Source: Candidatus Syntrophopropionicum ammoniitolerans (GTDB taxonomy: Bacteria > Bacillota > Desulfotomaculia > Desulfotomaculales > Pelotomaculaceae). Taken from it: DNA of 64,000 bases. Shown one piece after another: positions 45,837 to 53,925 of the stretch. Within the stretch, counting starts at the first letter, position 1; every line of letters starts with the position of its first letter. Position numbers and translations under genes: made by a program. The notes under the pieces were generated by a model, which had not been told where the DNA came from, ran no database searches, and saw only the letters and a program-made list of their open reading frames with translations. The stretch covers positions 20,921 through 84,920 of the forward strand of contig JABMJD010000008.1 of assembly GCA_013201395.1 (NCBI GenBank), read 5' to 3'.

Positions 45837-46166
45837 TCAGGAAATCATATACTCATAATTGGGCTCCCACCTGATGGTTCCCAGTTTGTTTACCAAACCC
45901 CGTTTTTTCATTTTTACCCAAAAGGGCAGCACACTTTCATTAATTTCGTTGACATATATCACCTTATATAAGGGTCGTAAGAGCTTTAGTGCCCCTTCCC
46001 CCAGACCAATTCTTTTGGGATTAAAGCCGATGGTCAGCACCCTTAAATCGAAACTGCAGCCCCTTTTAAAGCCGATAATTCTAATGCCGTCATTGAATCT
46101 ATATATTGTAGCCCTTTTTTTTCCATAGAGGTATCCGCTTTCTTTAATAACCCCCAGACGTGTCAT
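45837..46166 (-). CDS. Small protein of unknown function
   Basis: 109 aa, not recognised. ATG 46166 is seven bases behind AAAGGGGGGAT, a strong site, which makes it a real gene. It is basic with alternating hydrophobic beta-like strands (ATIYRFNDGIRIIGFKRG, LRVLTIGFNPKRIGLGEG) and PLYKVIYVNEI; no membrane segment or signal peptide. It ends just past the tRNA-Val terminator and faces ytxC divergently. Confidence 0.65.
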   Translation of the reverse strand: MTRLGVIKESGYLYGKKRATIYRFNDGIRIIGFKRGCSFDLRVLTIGFNPKRIGLGEGALKLLRPLYKVIYVNEINESVLPFWVKMKKRGLVNKLGTIRWEPNYEYMIS

Positions 46167-46484
46167 GCGGTATCCCCCCTTTAATTTTAAAATGCAAAAT
46201 CAAAGAGAAATGATGATGAAGGAGATTATCTGTTATGTCTTAATTTAGCAAAAATGGCATGGTTTGATAGTTGTGTTAATAAAATTATACCATAAGATTT
46301 CAAATATTCTGATAAGTTTGTCTTAGAATTTATTTATAGCCCGATTGAAAATTTTTATGCGTGAGGCAGGCACCCTTGTGCAGAAAATAAAGGCATAATA
46401 TTTATAATAATTTGTCTGGCATAGCGCCAATAATTTTTGTCTATACTGAAGAAGAAGTGGAACAGAATAAGGAGGGACGGTCCA
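46167..46484. other. Divergent promoter region between small orphan and ytxC
   Basis: 318 nt, AT-rich in the middle (around 46260-46340). Promoters for both divergent genes must lie here but no site is clearly better than others. No RNA gene recognised. Confidence 0.35.
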
Positions 46485-47384
46485 GTGGCCCAGACTATTT
46501 CCATTGGTTCAACACAGCTGATAGATTTGCTCAAGGTTAAAATGGACCGGGAATTGGAACTGTTCGAAAATGATGGCCTTAAGGTTGATCTAGAGGAAAA
46601 TCCCGCCGGCAAATTTACCTTTTTGGCTTTCCGTGTTTCCAACAACGGTGTTTCCAGTGGGACCCTCGAGGAAGCGGAGAATACCTTTAAACATTACCTT
46701 GCAGATATCATTTCTGATATTATTTTGAACCACTGGGAAAACATTTTATTAAAAGATATCATCAGGGAAAACTATTATTACTACAGTGCGGATGAAAAAG
46801 ATTTAATCTATCGTTATGCCCTGCAGCACATTAACAAGGATGGCCATAACTATAGAAATACCTTATACTGGCTGCGTCGCAAAGGCTGGATGCTGCATAA
46901 GGTACTGGATTTCCTGCGCAATCATAACCGCATTGTCATCGAAGGATTTATCAGGTTCAGGTTAAAGGAGTATACCAACGAACTCAGGGAAGCGGCAGAC
47001 AGGGCTGTTGATGACTTTTTAATTGAAAGGGAATATCAGGAATTTATCCGGCTTCTCAAATATTTTGTTGACATCCAGGAACCCAAAATTGACTCCGTTC
47101 ATGTCTTAATCAGGGATGATTGTGTTTTTGAGCTTTTTGACGGCAATAAACGTCCCGTTAAAAGCGATTACCTGGAGGGTTATATCATCGATTTAGTGGA
47201 TAATGAAATAAACTATGAAGACCTGCTGGTTAGCGCCCTGATTTCCATCGCGCCACTGGAAATCACTCTTCATTATCAACATAAAAATAGTCCGAGTATG
47301 CCGCCGTTGGATACAATTAGGGATGTGTTTACCAACCGGGTTAAGGAATGCCCGGGGTGTAATTTATGCATCCCTGCACATTAG
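46485..47384 (+). CDS. ytxC: Sporulation protein YtxC
   Basis: 299 aa. It matches YtxC in its helical, acidic core: YYYYSADEKDLIYRYALQHI, then RIVIEGFIRFRLKEYTNEL and FLIEREYQEFIRLLKYFVD. A C-terminal ECPGCNLC motif adds three Cys. The GTG at 46485 is eight bases behind GGAGGG; the frame open from 46437 has no site. Its place directly upstream of thrS is conserved with B. subtilis. Function is poorly known; it is needed for sporulation in some species. Confidence 0.87.
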   Translation: MAQTISIGSTQLIDLLKVKMDRELELFENDGLKVDLEENPAGKFTFLAFRVSNNGVSSGTLEEAENTFKHYLADIISDIILNHWENILLKDIIRENYYYYSADEKDLIYRYALQHINKDGHNYRNTLYWLRRKGWMLHKVLDFLRNHNRIVIEGFIRFRLKEYTNELREAADRAVDDFLIEREYQEFIRLLKYFVDIQEPKIDSVHVLIRDDCVFELFDGNKRPVKSDYLEGYIIDLVDNEINYEDLLVSALISIAPLEITLHYQHKNSPSMPPLDTIRDVFTNRVKECPGCNLCIPAH

Positions 47385-47493
47385 AGAAACCAGTGTTGAT
47401 GAACCTATCTGTCCTTATGTTACCGTCATACCACATTATATGATGTGTAAAAGGTGAGGTAATTATTTGCCGGGTAGAAAATTGACTGTTTTA

Positions 47494-47522
47494 TTGACAA
47501 TAACCTGGTATCTTAATATAAT
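47494..47522 (+). promoter_or_regulatory. Sigma-A promoter of thrS leader
   Basis: Consensus TTGACA (47494-47499), 17-nt spacer, consensus TATAAT (47517-47522). The T-box leader starts about 10-20 nt downstream. Confidence 0.85.
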
Positions 47523-47544
47523 TACAGCTAATAACAGATAGCAA

Positions 47545-47785
47545 TTGGTGATGATTAGGACGAGTAGGTTCCATCAGCCTAAAAGAGAGAGACACCGTGG
47601 CTGAAAGTGTCTTTATGGTAGTGATGGTGCTGAAAACCACCTTGGAGCCGCGCAGCCGAACCTATATAGTAAGCTGTACCGGGAGGCAGACGTTATCCTG
47701 CCATAAAGTGGGAAAGATATATTTCTAACCAGGGTGGAACCACGGGAATCCCGTCCCTGACTGTTAACAGTCAGGGACTTTTTGG
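47545..47785 (+). promoter_or_regulatory. T-box leader of thrS (specifier ACC)
   Basis: Stem I begins GGACGAGTAGG (about 47558). The specifier in GAAA-ACC-ACC is ACC (Thr, 47636-47638). The T-box AGGGTGGAACCACGG is at 47731-47745. The terminator GTCCCTGACTGTTAACAGTCAGGGAC (in halves 47753-47765 and 47766-47778) is followed by TTTTT. Uncharged tRNA-Thr should favour antitermination. Confidence 0.94.
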
Positions 47786-47875
47786 TTTTCTGTCAATGAG
47801 CAAAAATATCAGTATTATCACCAAAATTATTGATTAACGAGCTTTAACAAACAACCAAGTAAAGAGGTGTTTTAA

Positions 47876-49798
47876 TTGGGTGAAGCCAACCAAATTGCAA
47901 TAACATTGCCCGATGGCAGTACCAGAGACTATCCGTATGGCACTACAGCATGGAATATAGCGAGGGATATCAGTCCCCGCCTGGGCCGGGAGGCACTGGC
48001 AGCAAAGATAGATGGTAAACCGGCTGATCTGGGGCTTCCTCTCAAACAGGATGCAACGGTGGAAATTCTAACCTTTGACGATGAAGAGGGCCAGGAGGTA
48101 TACCGGCATAGCACAGCCCATGTGATGGCTCAGGCTGTGCAAAAACTGTTTCCCGATGTCCAGCTGGCTATAGGCCCGGCTATTGCAAACGGGTATTATT
48201 ATGATTTTGATACCAGAGAACCTTTTGTGCCCGAGGATCTGGCCAAAATTGAAAAGGAAATGAAAACCATCATTAAGGCTGACTTGCCCTTTGAAAGGAC
48301 TGAACTTTCCCGCTCTGAGGCCCTGGATTTGTTTGAAAAACTTGGCCAGTCTTACAAGATTGAATTGATTGAGGATTTGCCGGAGGATGTACAGATTTCA
48401 ATTTACCGGCAGGGCGATTTTACTGATTTGTGCATGGGGCCCCATGTTCCTTCTACAGGGCGTTTAAAGAGTGTGAAGCTGTTTAATGTGGCGGGGGCAT
48501 ACTGGCGTGGTAACGAAAAAAATAAGATGCTGCAACGCATTTACGGTACCTCTTTCCCTAAAAAATCATTGCTGGATGAATATCTCTTTCGCCTTGAGGA
48601 AGCCAAGCGTCGGGACCACCGGAAGCTGGGGGCGGAGCTGGATCTGTTCAGCATCCAGGAAGAGGGGCCCGGTTTTCCATTTTTCCATCCCAAAGGGATG
48701 ATCCTGCGCAACGAGCTGGAAAAGTTTTGGCGTGAGGAACATAAAAAACAGGGCTACCAAGAAATCCGCACACCCATTATTTTAAGCCGGGCAATGTGGG
48801 AGCAGTCCGGTCACTGGGACCATTATCGTGAGAACATGTACTTCACTAAAATTGATGAAGGTGACTATGCGGTAAAACCGATGAATTGTCCCGGCAGCAT
48901 CCTTATCTACAAAAATAAATTGCACAGTTACCGGGAACTGCCCATTCGCATGGGAGAATTGGGACTGGTCCACCGGCATGAGCTTTCCGGTGTTCTGCAC
49001 GGTTTGATGCGGGCGCGCTGTTTTACCCAGGACGATGCCCATATATTTATGCTTCCCTCCCAGGTCAAGGATGAAATCACCGGTGTGATTGAAATGGAAG
49101 ATGCTTTTTATAAGCTCTTTGGTTTTGACTACCACCTGGAACTGTCCACCAGGCCGGAAAACTCCATTGGTTCCGACGAAATCTGGGAACTGGCCACAGA
49201 TGCCTTGCGTGAGGCACTGGAAGCCAAAGGGTTGCCCTACAAAGTAAATGAAGGTGACGGCGCTTTTTATGGGCCCAAAATCGATTTTCACCTGGAAGAT
49301 TCCCTGGGGCGTACCTGGCAGTGCGGCACTATTCAACTAGACTTTACCATGCCGGAAAAGTTTGATCTCACCTACATCGGGGAGGACGGCCAAAGGCACC
49401 GGCCGGTGATGCTGCATCGGGTGGTTTTCGGGAGTATTGAGAGATTCATTGGTATCCTTACGGAACACTTCGCCGGGGCTTTCCCGGCCTGGTTGGCGCC
49501 GGTACAGGTGTGTGTAATGCCTATTGCCGCCCGTCATGCAGAATATGCCCGGCAAATTGAAAAAAGCCTCGATGAAAAAGGCATCAGGGTAGAGAATGAT
49601 ACCCGGAACGAAAAAATCAACTACAAAATTCGTGAGGCCCAGGCTCAAAAGATACCATATATGCTCGTTGTTGGCGATCGGGAAGCCGAACAGGGGACGG
49701 TAGCTGTCCGTCATAGATCTGAGGGGGATCAAGGCACCATGCCGTTGGTTGAATTCGAAAATAAACTTTTGGAAGAAATAAGAACCAAATCCTACTAG
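47876..49798 (+). CDS. thrS: Threonyl-tRNA synthetase
   Basis: 640 aa, class II synthetase charging tRNA-Thr. An N-terminal TGS domain (TLPDGSTRDYPYGTTAWNIA), editing domain with the HSTAHVMAQAV and GPHVPSTGRLK zinc-type residues (His, His, Cys region), catalytic domain with motifs FHPKGMILRNELE, motif 2 RMGELGLVHRHELSGVLHGL and motif 3 ending LHRVVFGSIERFIG, and a C-terminal anticodon-binding domain (LAPVQVCVMPIAARHAEYA). TTG 47876 after AGAGGTG. Controlled by the upstream T-box. Confidence 0.97.
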   Translation: MGEANQIAITLPDGSTRDYPYGTTAWNIARDISPRLGREALAAKIDGKPADLGLPLKQDATVEILTFDDEEGQEVYRHSTAHVMAQAVQKLFPDVQLAIGPAIANGYYYDFDTREPFVPEDLAKIEKEMKTIIKADLPFERTELSRSEALDLFEKLGQSYKIELIEDLPEDVQISIYRQGDFTDLCMGPHVPSTGRLKSVKLFNVAGAYWRGNEKNKMLQRIYGTSFPKKSLLDEYLFRLEEAKRRDHRKLGAELDLFSIQEEGPGFPFFHPKGMILRNELEKFWREEHKKQGYQEIRTPIILSRAMWEQSGHWDHYRENMYFTKIDEGDYAVKPMNCPGSILIYKNKLHSYRELPIRMGELGLVHRHELSGVLHGLMRARCFTQDDAHIFMLPSQVKDEITGVIEMEDAFYKLFGFDYHLELSTRPENSIGSDEIWELATDALREALEAKGLPYKVNEGDGAFYGPKIDFHLEDSLGRTWQCGTIQLDFTMPEKFDLTYIGEDGQRHRPVMLHRVVFGSIERFIGILTEHFAGAFPAWLAPVQVCVMPIAARHAEYARQIEKSLDEKGIRVENDTRNEKINYKIREAQAQKIPYMLVVGDREAEQGTVAVRHRSEGDQGTMPLVEFENKLLEEIRTKSY

Positions 49799-49875
49799 TA
49801 TCAGTATCATTACCGTTTATTGGCTGGCTGTAATATTTCCCCTGTTCTTGGGGCTAACGGCTGTCAGGGAAATAC

Positions 49876-49905
49876 TTGACTTTGCCGGCCTAGCCATGCT
49901 ATAAT
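49876..49905 (+). promoter_or_regulatory. Sigma-A promoter of infC operon
   Basis: TTGACT (49876-49881), 18-nt spacer, TATAAT (49900-49905). About 175 nt upstream of infC. Confidence 0.85.
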
Positions 49906-49912
49906 ACCAATC

Positions 49913-50060
49913 GGTAAATAACAAATACTGTCAAGAAGAAGCCATCCGCTTCTCACCTAACGACGCGGCCTGTTGTCACGCTGTTTGCTAGGTAATTTAA
50001 GTAAACTGGGACAGGTTTTACTGTGTTTTGCGGGTGGTGAACCCGCTTTTGTTTTTCATA
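49913..50060 (+). promoter_or_regulatory. L20-type leader with attenuator before infC
   Basis: The leader contains AAGAAGAAGCCATCCGCTTC (about 49935-49954), characteristic of infC-rpmI-rplT leaders, and ends in a terminator hairpin GCGGGT-GGTGA-ACCCGC (50030-50046) followed by TTTTGTTTTT. In relatives excess L20 promotes termination; regulation here is by analogy. Confidence 0.82.
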
Positions 50061-50081
50061 TTTTGGGGAGGTGAACCTGTT

Positions 50082-50597
50082 ATTACGAAGGATTTCCGTG
50101 TTAATGAGGGGATCAGGGCAAGGGAAGTAAGGGTTGTCAATACTGACGGAAACCAACTGGGTATCTTTTCTTCAAGGGAAGCGCTAAGGTTGGCAGAGGA
50201 AAAACAGCTTGATTTGGTGGAGATTTCACCTGCCGCCAGGCCACCTGTTTGCAAAATTATGGATTTTGGCAAGTATAAATACGAACAGAGCAAACGTGAA
50301 AAGGAAGCTAGAAAGAAACAAAAGACTATTAGTGTTAAAGAAGTAAAACTAAGGCCAAACATTGAAGATCACGATTTTGAAGTAAAGGCAAGAAATGCCA
50401 TCAGATTTTTAAAAGAAGGTGACAAGGTCAAAGCCACGATTATTTTCCGTGGTCGGGAGATTGTCCATACTCAGCTGGGCCAAAAACTGCTGAAGCGGTT
50501 GGCGGAGCGTGTACAAGATATTTCCCAGGTGGAAAGACATCCCAGGCTTGAAGGTAGAAACATGATTATGATCTTATCGCCGAAACAGGACGTCTAG
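50082..50597 (+). CDS. infC: Translation initiation factor IF-3, apparent AUU start
   Basis: 171 aa, binding the 30S subunit and checking start codons. N-domain [20 protein letters not shown] and [28 protein letters not shown]-domain [21 protein letters not shown] and [17 protein letters not shown]. The ribosome binding site GGGGAGGTGA (50065-50074) lies seven bases before an ATT at 50082, giving ITKDFRVNE. No ATG/GTG/TTG fits in the frame near that site; an in-frame codon at 50028 lies inside the attenuator. AUU is a known IF-3 start used for autoregulation. Confidence 0.92.
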   Translation: MTKDFRVNEGIRAREVRVVNTDGNQLGIFSSREALRLAEEKQLDLVEISPAARPPVCKIMDFGKYKYEQSKREKEARKKQKTISVKEVKLRPNIEDHDFEVKARNAIRFLKEGDKVKATIIFRGREIVHTQLGQKLLKRLAERVQDISQVERHPRLEGRNMIMILSPKQDV

Positions 50598-50616
50598 GAA
50601 GGAGTTGCATTTTAAG

Positions 50617-50808
50617 TTGCCAAAAATCAAAACCCACCGCGGGGCAGCTAAGCGTTTTAAAAAAACAGCAAGCGGAAAATATAAAGGTTCTCACGCCTTT
50701 CGCAGCCATTTGCTTGGAAAAAAAGGGGCTAAAAGGAAAAGAGATTTGCGCAAAGCTGTGGTTCTCAGTGCGCCCGATGCCCGCCGCCTTAAAAAACTAT
50801 TGCCCTAG
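50617..50808 (+). CDS. rpmI: Ribosomal protein L35
   Basis: 63 aa, basic large-subunit protein. Starts (M)[19 protein letters not shown], the L35 consensus, and ends KKLLP. TTG 50617 gives the consensus N-terminus; the GGAAGGAG site at 50597-50604 is about 12 nt away, and a TTG at 50605 directly after it would add four non-consensus residues. Lies between infC and rplT. Confidence 0.95.
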   Translation: MPKIKTHRGAAKRFKKTASGKYKGSHAFRSHLLGKKGAKRKRDLRKAVVLSAPDARRLKKLLP

Positions 50809-50838
50809 ATTTACCTGTCACATAAAGGAGGAATTAAC

Positions 50839-51192
50839 ATGCCACGGGCGAAAAGCAGTGTGGTTTCTAGAAATAGACGCAGAAAAATACTCAAGCTGGC
50901 CAAGGGATACCGGGGAGGCAAAAGTAAGCTATATCGTGTAGCCAATCAGCAGGTAATGAAATCCCTGGTTTATGCCTACCGTGACCGCCGGGTCAGAAAA
51001 CGTGATTTTAGGAAGCTGTGGATAACCAGAATTAATGCAGCAGCTAGAATGAATGGAATCTCTTACAGCAGGTTAATGAACGGCCTGAGACTGGCAGGTG
51101 TGGACATAAACCGCAAACTGTTAGCCGATATGGCAGTGAATGATGGCCAGGCTTTTGGTCGGCTGGTGGAAGTGGCTAAAGAAAAACTTTAA
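50839..51192 (+). CDS. rplT: Ribosomal protein L20
   Basis: 117 aa. [20 protein letters not shown] and [20 protein letters not shown] are typical, with the C-terminal RNA-binding half ([20 protein letters not shown]). ATG 50839 follows AAAGGAGGA. L20 is the expected feedback regulator of the infC leader. It is the last gene of the operon, followed by a terminator at 51277. Confidence 0.97.
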   Translation: MPRAKSSVVSRNRRRKILKLAKGYRGGKSKLYRVANQQVMKSLVYAYRDRRVRKRDFRKLWITRINAAARMNGISYSRLMNGLRLAGVDINRKLLADMAVNDGQAFGRLVEVAKEKL

Positions 51193-51276
51193 AAAATAGG
51201 GGGTCATATTCTTAGCTTATTTACGGTAATATATCTTGGCAATGTATGTTGGCAGGTTAAGGGCCTGACCCCTTGC

Positions 51277-51302
51277 AGCATGGTGAACAACCATGCTTTT
51301 TA
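51277..51302 (+). terminator. Terminator of infC-rpmI-rplT
   Basis: AGCATGGT-GAACA-ACCATGCT (51277-51297) then TTTTAATT. Confidence 0.85.
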
Positions 51303-51398
51303 ATTATTTGGGAGGCTAACGCCAATCAGTATTATAGTTGTAAAACCGATGTGGCTGGACCCATAAAAAAGTCAGATGGACTGCTTGAAGGGGGAATT

Positions 51399-52202
51399 AT
51401 GGCCATGAAAGGTATGAGTAATGGGCGGATAAAATACGTTCGCCGTCTGGCAAATGCACGTTTTAGGGAGAAAGAAAAAAAATTTTTGGTGGAGGGTATA
51501 CGCTTTGTAGAGGAAATACTTGGCTCTGACTGGCCGGTGGAAATGCTAATTTACTGCAAAAGATCTATGCAAAACCCCCGGGGCAAAAACCTGCTCCTAA
51601 CTGCTGCTGCCCGGCATGCCATTTTAATGGAGGTTGCCGAGGATGTATTTGCGGAACTGGCTGAGACCACAACACCGCAGGGAATAATTGCAGTGGCTCC
51701 TCGACGTTGTTATTCACTTACTGATATGGCAGAGGTAAAGGATCCTGCTTTGCTGGTAGTGGTTGATGGTGTACAGGATCCGGGCAACTTGGGTGCCATA
51801 GTGCGGTCGGCAGATGCTGCGGCGGCAGATGGGGTTATTCTTTTAAAAGGCACCGCTGATATATATAATCCCAAATCCCTGCGGGCCACGATGGGTTCTA
51901 TTTTTCATCTACCGGTAATACAAGGCGCTGCTGCAGATGAGGTTATTTCCTTTTTGAATCACCAGGGCATCAAGACTGTAGCCGGAGATCCGCGAGGGGA
52001 AAAGGTTTTATTTGAAATTGATTTAAAGGTTTCCTGTGCTTTGGTTGTTGGTAGTGAAGCTATTGGAACCAGGGAGGTATTAAAGGAAAATGTTGATGAG
52101 CTGGTGCGCATACCGATGCCGGGTAGAGCAGAATCTTTAAATGTGGCAAATTCTGTTAGCATTATGTTTTATGAAACACTGAGACAACGCGGTGTCCGCT
52201 AG
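51399..52202 (+). CDS. SpoU-family RNA 2'-O-methyltransferase (TrmH/RlmB type)
   Basis: 267 aa, SPOUT methyltransferase. N-terminal substrate-binding part (ANARFREKEKKFLVEGIRFVEE), then the knot domain with motif 1 VVDGVQDPGNLGAIVRSADAA, motif 2 LVVGSEAIGTR and motif 3 IPMPGRAESLNVANSVSIMFYE. Likely methylates a ribose in 23S rRNA or tRNA; the exact site is not readable. ATG 51399 is five bases behind AAGGGGGAA. In relatives it sits between rplT and pheS, as here. Confidence 0.92.
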   Translation: MAMKGMSNGRIKYVRRLANARFREKEKKFLVEGIRFVEEILGSDWPVEMLIYCKRSMQNPRGKNLLLTAAARHAILMEVAEDVFAELAETTTPQGIIAVAPRRCYSLTDMAEVKDPALLVVVDGVQDPGNLGAIVRSADAAAADGVILLKGTADIYNPKSLRATMGSIFHLPVIQGAAADEVISFLNHQGIKTVAGDPRGEKVLFEIDLKVSCALVVGSEAIGTREVLKENVDELVRIPMPGRAESLNVANSVSIMFYETLRQRGVR

Positions 52203-52264
52203 CATTAAAGACCTTTTAAAAGGTATCGTAATTGAGGGGTCAAGCTGTTTTTCTGCAAACTTTC

Positions 52265-52293
52265 TTGTCTTCAATTTTCCCTTGTGATATAAT
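52265..52293 (+). promoter_or_regulatory. Sigma-A promoter before yqzL
   Basis: TTGTCT (52265-52270), 17-nt spacer, TATAAT (52288-52293), 47 nt before the yqzL start. Confidence 0.7.
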
Positions 52294-52339
52294 CAAAGCC
52301 GAAAAGGCTCCCAAAAAATTGAGGAAAGGCTGTGGTTAA

Positions 52340-52432
52340 ATGTCATTGACCGCCGAATTTTTTTGGAGGCTATTTGAGGCAACAGGATCTGTAAGGGCCT
52401 ACATATTATACAGAAGGCTGGCGGTTCACTAG
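52340..52432 (+). CDS. yqzL: YqzL-like very small protein
   Basis: 30 aa: MSLTAEFFWRLFEATGSVRA then YILYRRLAVH. The pattern EFFWRLFEATGSVxAYxxYR matches the YqzL family of Firmicutes (function unknown). AGGAAAGG lies about ten bases upstream, and a good promoter precedes it. It is too short for usual gene calls. In relatives YqzL genes neighbour other housekeeping genes. Confidence 0.7.
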   Translation: MSLTAEFFWRLFEATGSVRAYILYRRLAVH

Positions 52433-52524
52433 AATTTATTGTTTTGTCAGCATTTTCTTTTTTTTAATTTGCATTATTATAAATCATAAAAATACATCAG
52501 ATCTGATTACAATAGCAATGAAGG

Positions 52525-52787
52525 GGAAAAGTAGTTGGGCCGGCGTTTCCCAGGGAGGGAGGATCCTCTGATTGGAAGTCCTCCTGAAACTAGGGCTAGC
52601 GAAGTTCACCCCGGAGCTGCAGCTGAACGTAAACAACCAGTAGGTGTTGCCGGATCCTCTCCGTTATCAGGAAGGTTGTTTTTGGGTTGTGTTAACCCTG
52701 GCGTGTGGTTTATGCTTAATTGAGTATAAACTAGAGGGTGGTACCGCGGAAGGCTGTTTATCCGTCCCTGTAGAGGGGCGGTTTTTT
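52525..52787 (+). promoter_or_regulatory. T-box leader of pheS (specifier TTC)
   Basis: Stem I about 52525-52640 with specifier TTC (Phe, 52605-52607) in GAAG-TTC-ACC, parallel to the thrS leader. T-box AGGGTGGTACCGCGG at 52735-52749; terminator CCGTCCC-TGTAGA-GGGGCGG (52762-52781, one G-U) then TTTTTT. Uncharged tRNA-Phe should relieve termination. Confidence 0.92.
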
Positions 52788-52831
52788 GTTATATAGGCAT
52801 TTTTATTAAAATACGACCGGGAGGTTTCTAG

Positions 52832-53854
52832 ATGAAGGACAAGCTGCATGAACTTGGTGCACGGGCACGGGAGGAGATGGCAGAGGCCGGTAGCCCGGAG
52901 GAGTTAGATGAGATTAGGATTAGATTTTTGGGAAAAAAGGGGGAGCTCACCCGGATATTAAGGGGTATGGGTGGTTTAAGTGCTGAAGAAAGGCCCCGTG
53001 TGGGCAAAATGGCCAATGAGATTAGAGCTGCCATAGAAAAAGAGCTGACAGCAAAGTCGGCGATACTGAAAAAACTAATTAAGGAACAGATGTTACATAA
53101 TGAAAAAATAGATGTAACCCTGCCTGGTACTGTGGTATGGCGAGGTGGCAGACATCCTTTGAATATTGTACTGGAAGAGATTGAAAATATTTTTCTTGGT
53201 CTGGGGTACACCATTGCCGAGGGCCCGGAAATTGAAACAGATTATTACAATTTTGAAGCCTTGAACTTGCCCAAGGATCACCCGGCCAGGGATATGCAGG
53301 ACACCTTTTTTATCAGTAATGAAATCCTGCTCAGGACCCAGACCTCACCGGTACAGGTGCGTACAATGGAAAAAACTGCACCAAAATTGCCTGTTAAGAT
53401 TATTGCCCCGGGCAAGGTATATAGGCGGGATGACGATGCCACCCACTCACCGATGTTCAATCAGGTGGAGGGGCTGGCCGTTGACCAGCGAATCACCTTT
53501 AGCGACCTTAAAGGTACCCTGGCCTATTTTGCCCGGGAAATGTTTGGCAAAAAAACTAAAACACGCTTTCGCCCCAGCTATTTCCCGTTTACGGAGCCCA
53601 GTGCGGAGGTTGATGTTTCCTGTGTCATATGTGGCGGTACGGGTTGCCGGGTGTGCTCGCATACCGGCTGGCTTGAAATTCTTGGTGCCGGCATGGTCCA
53701 TCCACGGGTGTTGGAAGTGTCCGGGTATAACTCCGAAGATGTGACCGGCTTTGCATTTGGTATGGGTATTGAAAGGATCACCATGTTGAAATATGGTATT
53801 GACGATATGCGTCTCCTGTTTGAAAATGATCTGCGCTTTTTACAGCAGTTTTAA
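52832..53854 (+). CDS. pheS: Phenylalanyl-tRNA synthetase alpha subunit
   Basis: 340 aa. N-terminal coiled coil ([20 protein letters not shown] onward), then the class II core: [39 protein letters not shown], motif 2 [24 protein letters not shown] and motif 3 [16 protein letters not shown] four-Cys segment [12 protein letters not shown] lies near residue 265. ATG 52832 follows GGGAGG. The catalytic half of the alpha2beta2 enzyme. Confidence 0.97.
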   Translation: MKDKLHELGARAREEMAEAGSPEELDEIRIRFLGKKGELTRILRGMGGLSAEERPRVGKMANEIRAAIEKELTAKSAILKKLIKEQMLHNEKIDVTLPGTVVWRGGRHPLNIVLEEIENIFLGLGYTIAEGPEIETDYYNFEALNLPKDHPARDMQDTFFISNEILLRTQTSPVQVRTMEKTAPKLPVKIIAPGKVYRRDDDATHSPMFNQVEGLAVDQRITFSDLKGTLAYFAREMFGKKTKTRFRPSYFPFTEPSAEVDVSCVICGGTGCRVCSHTGWLEILGAGMVHPRVLEVSGYNSEDVTGFAFGMGIERITMLKYGIDDMRLLFENDLRFLQQF

Positions 53855-53925
53855 ATTCGATGAAACATATGATATAAACCTTGTTAACTATGTGAAATTA
53901 TATCCATGAGCAGGAGGTTAAAAAA

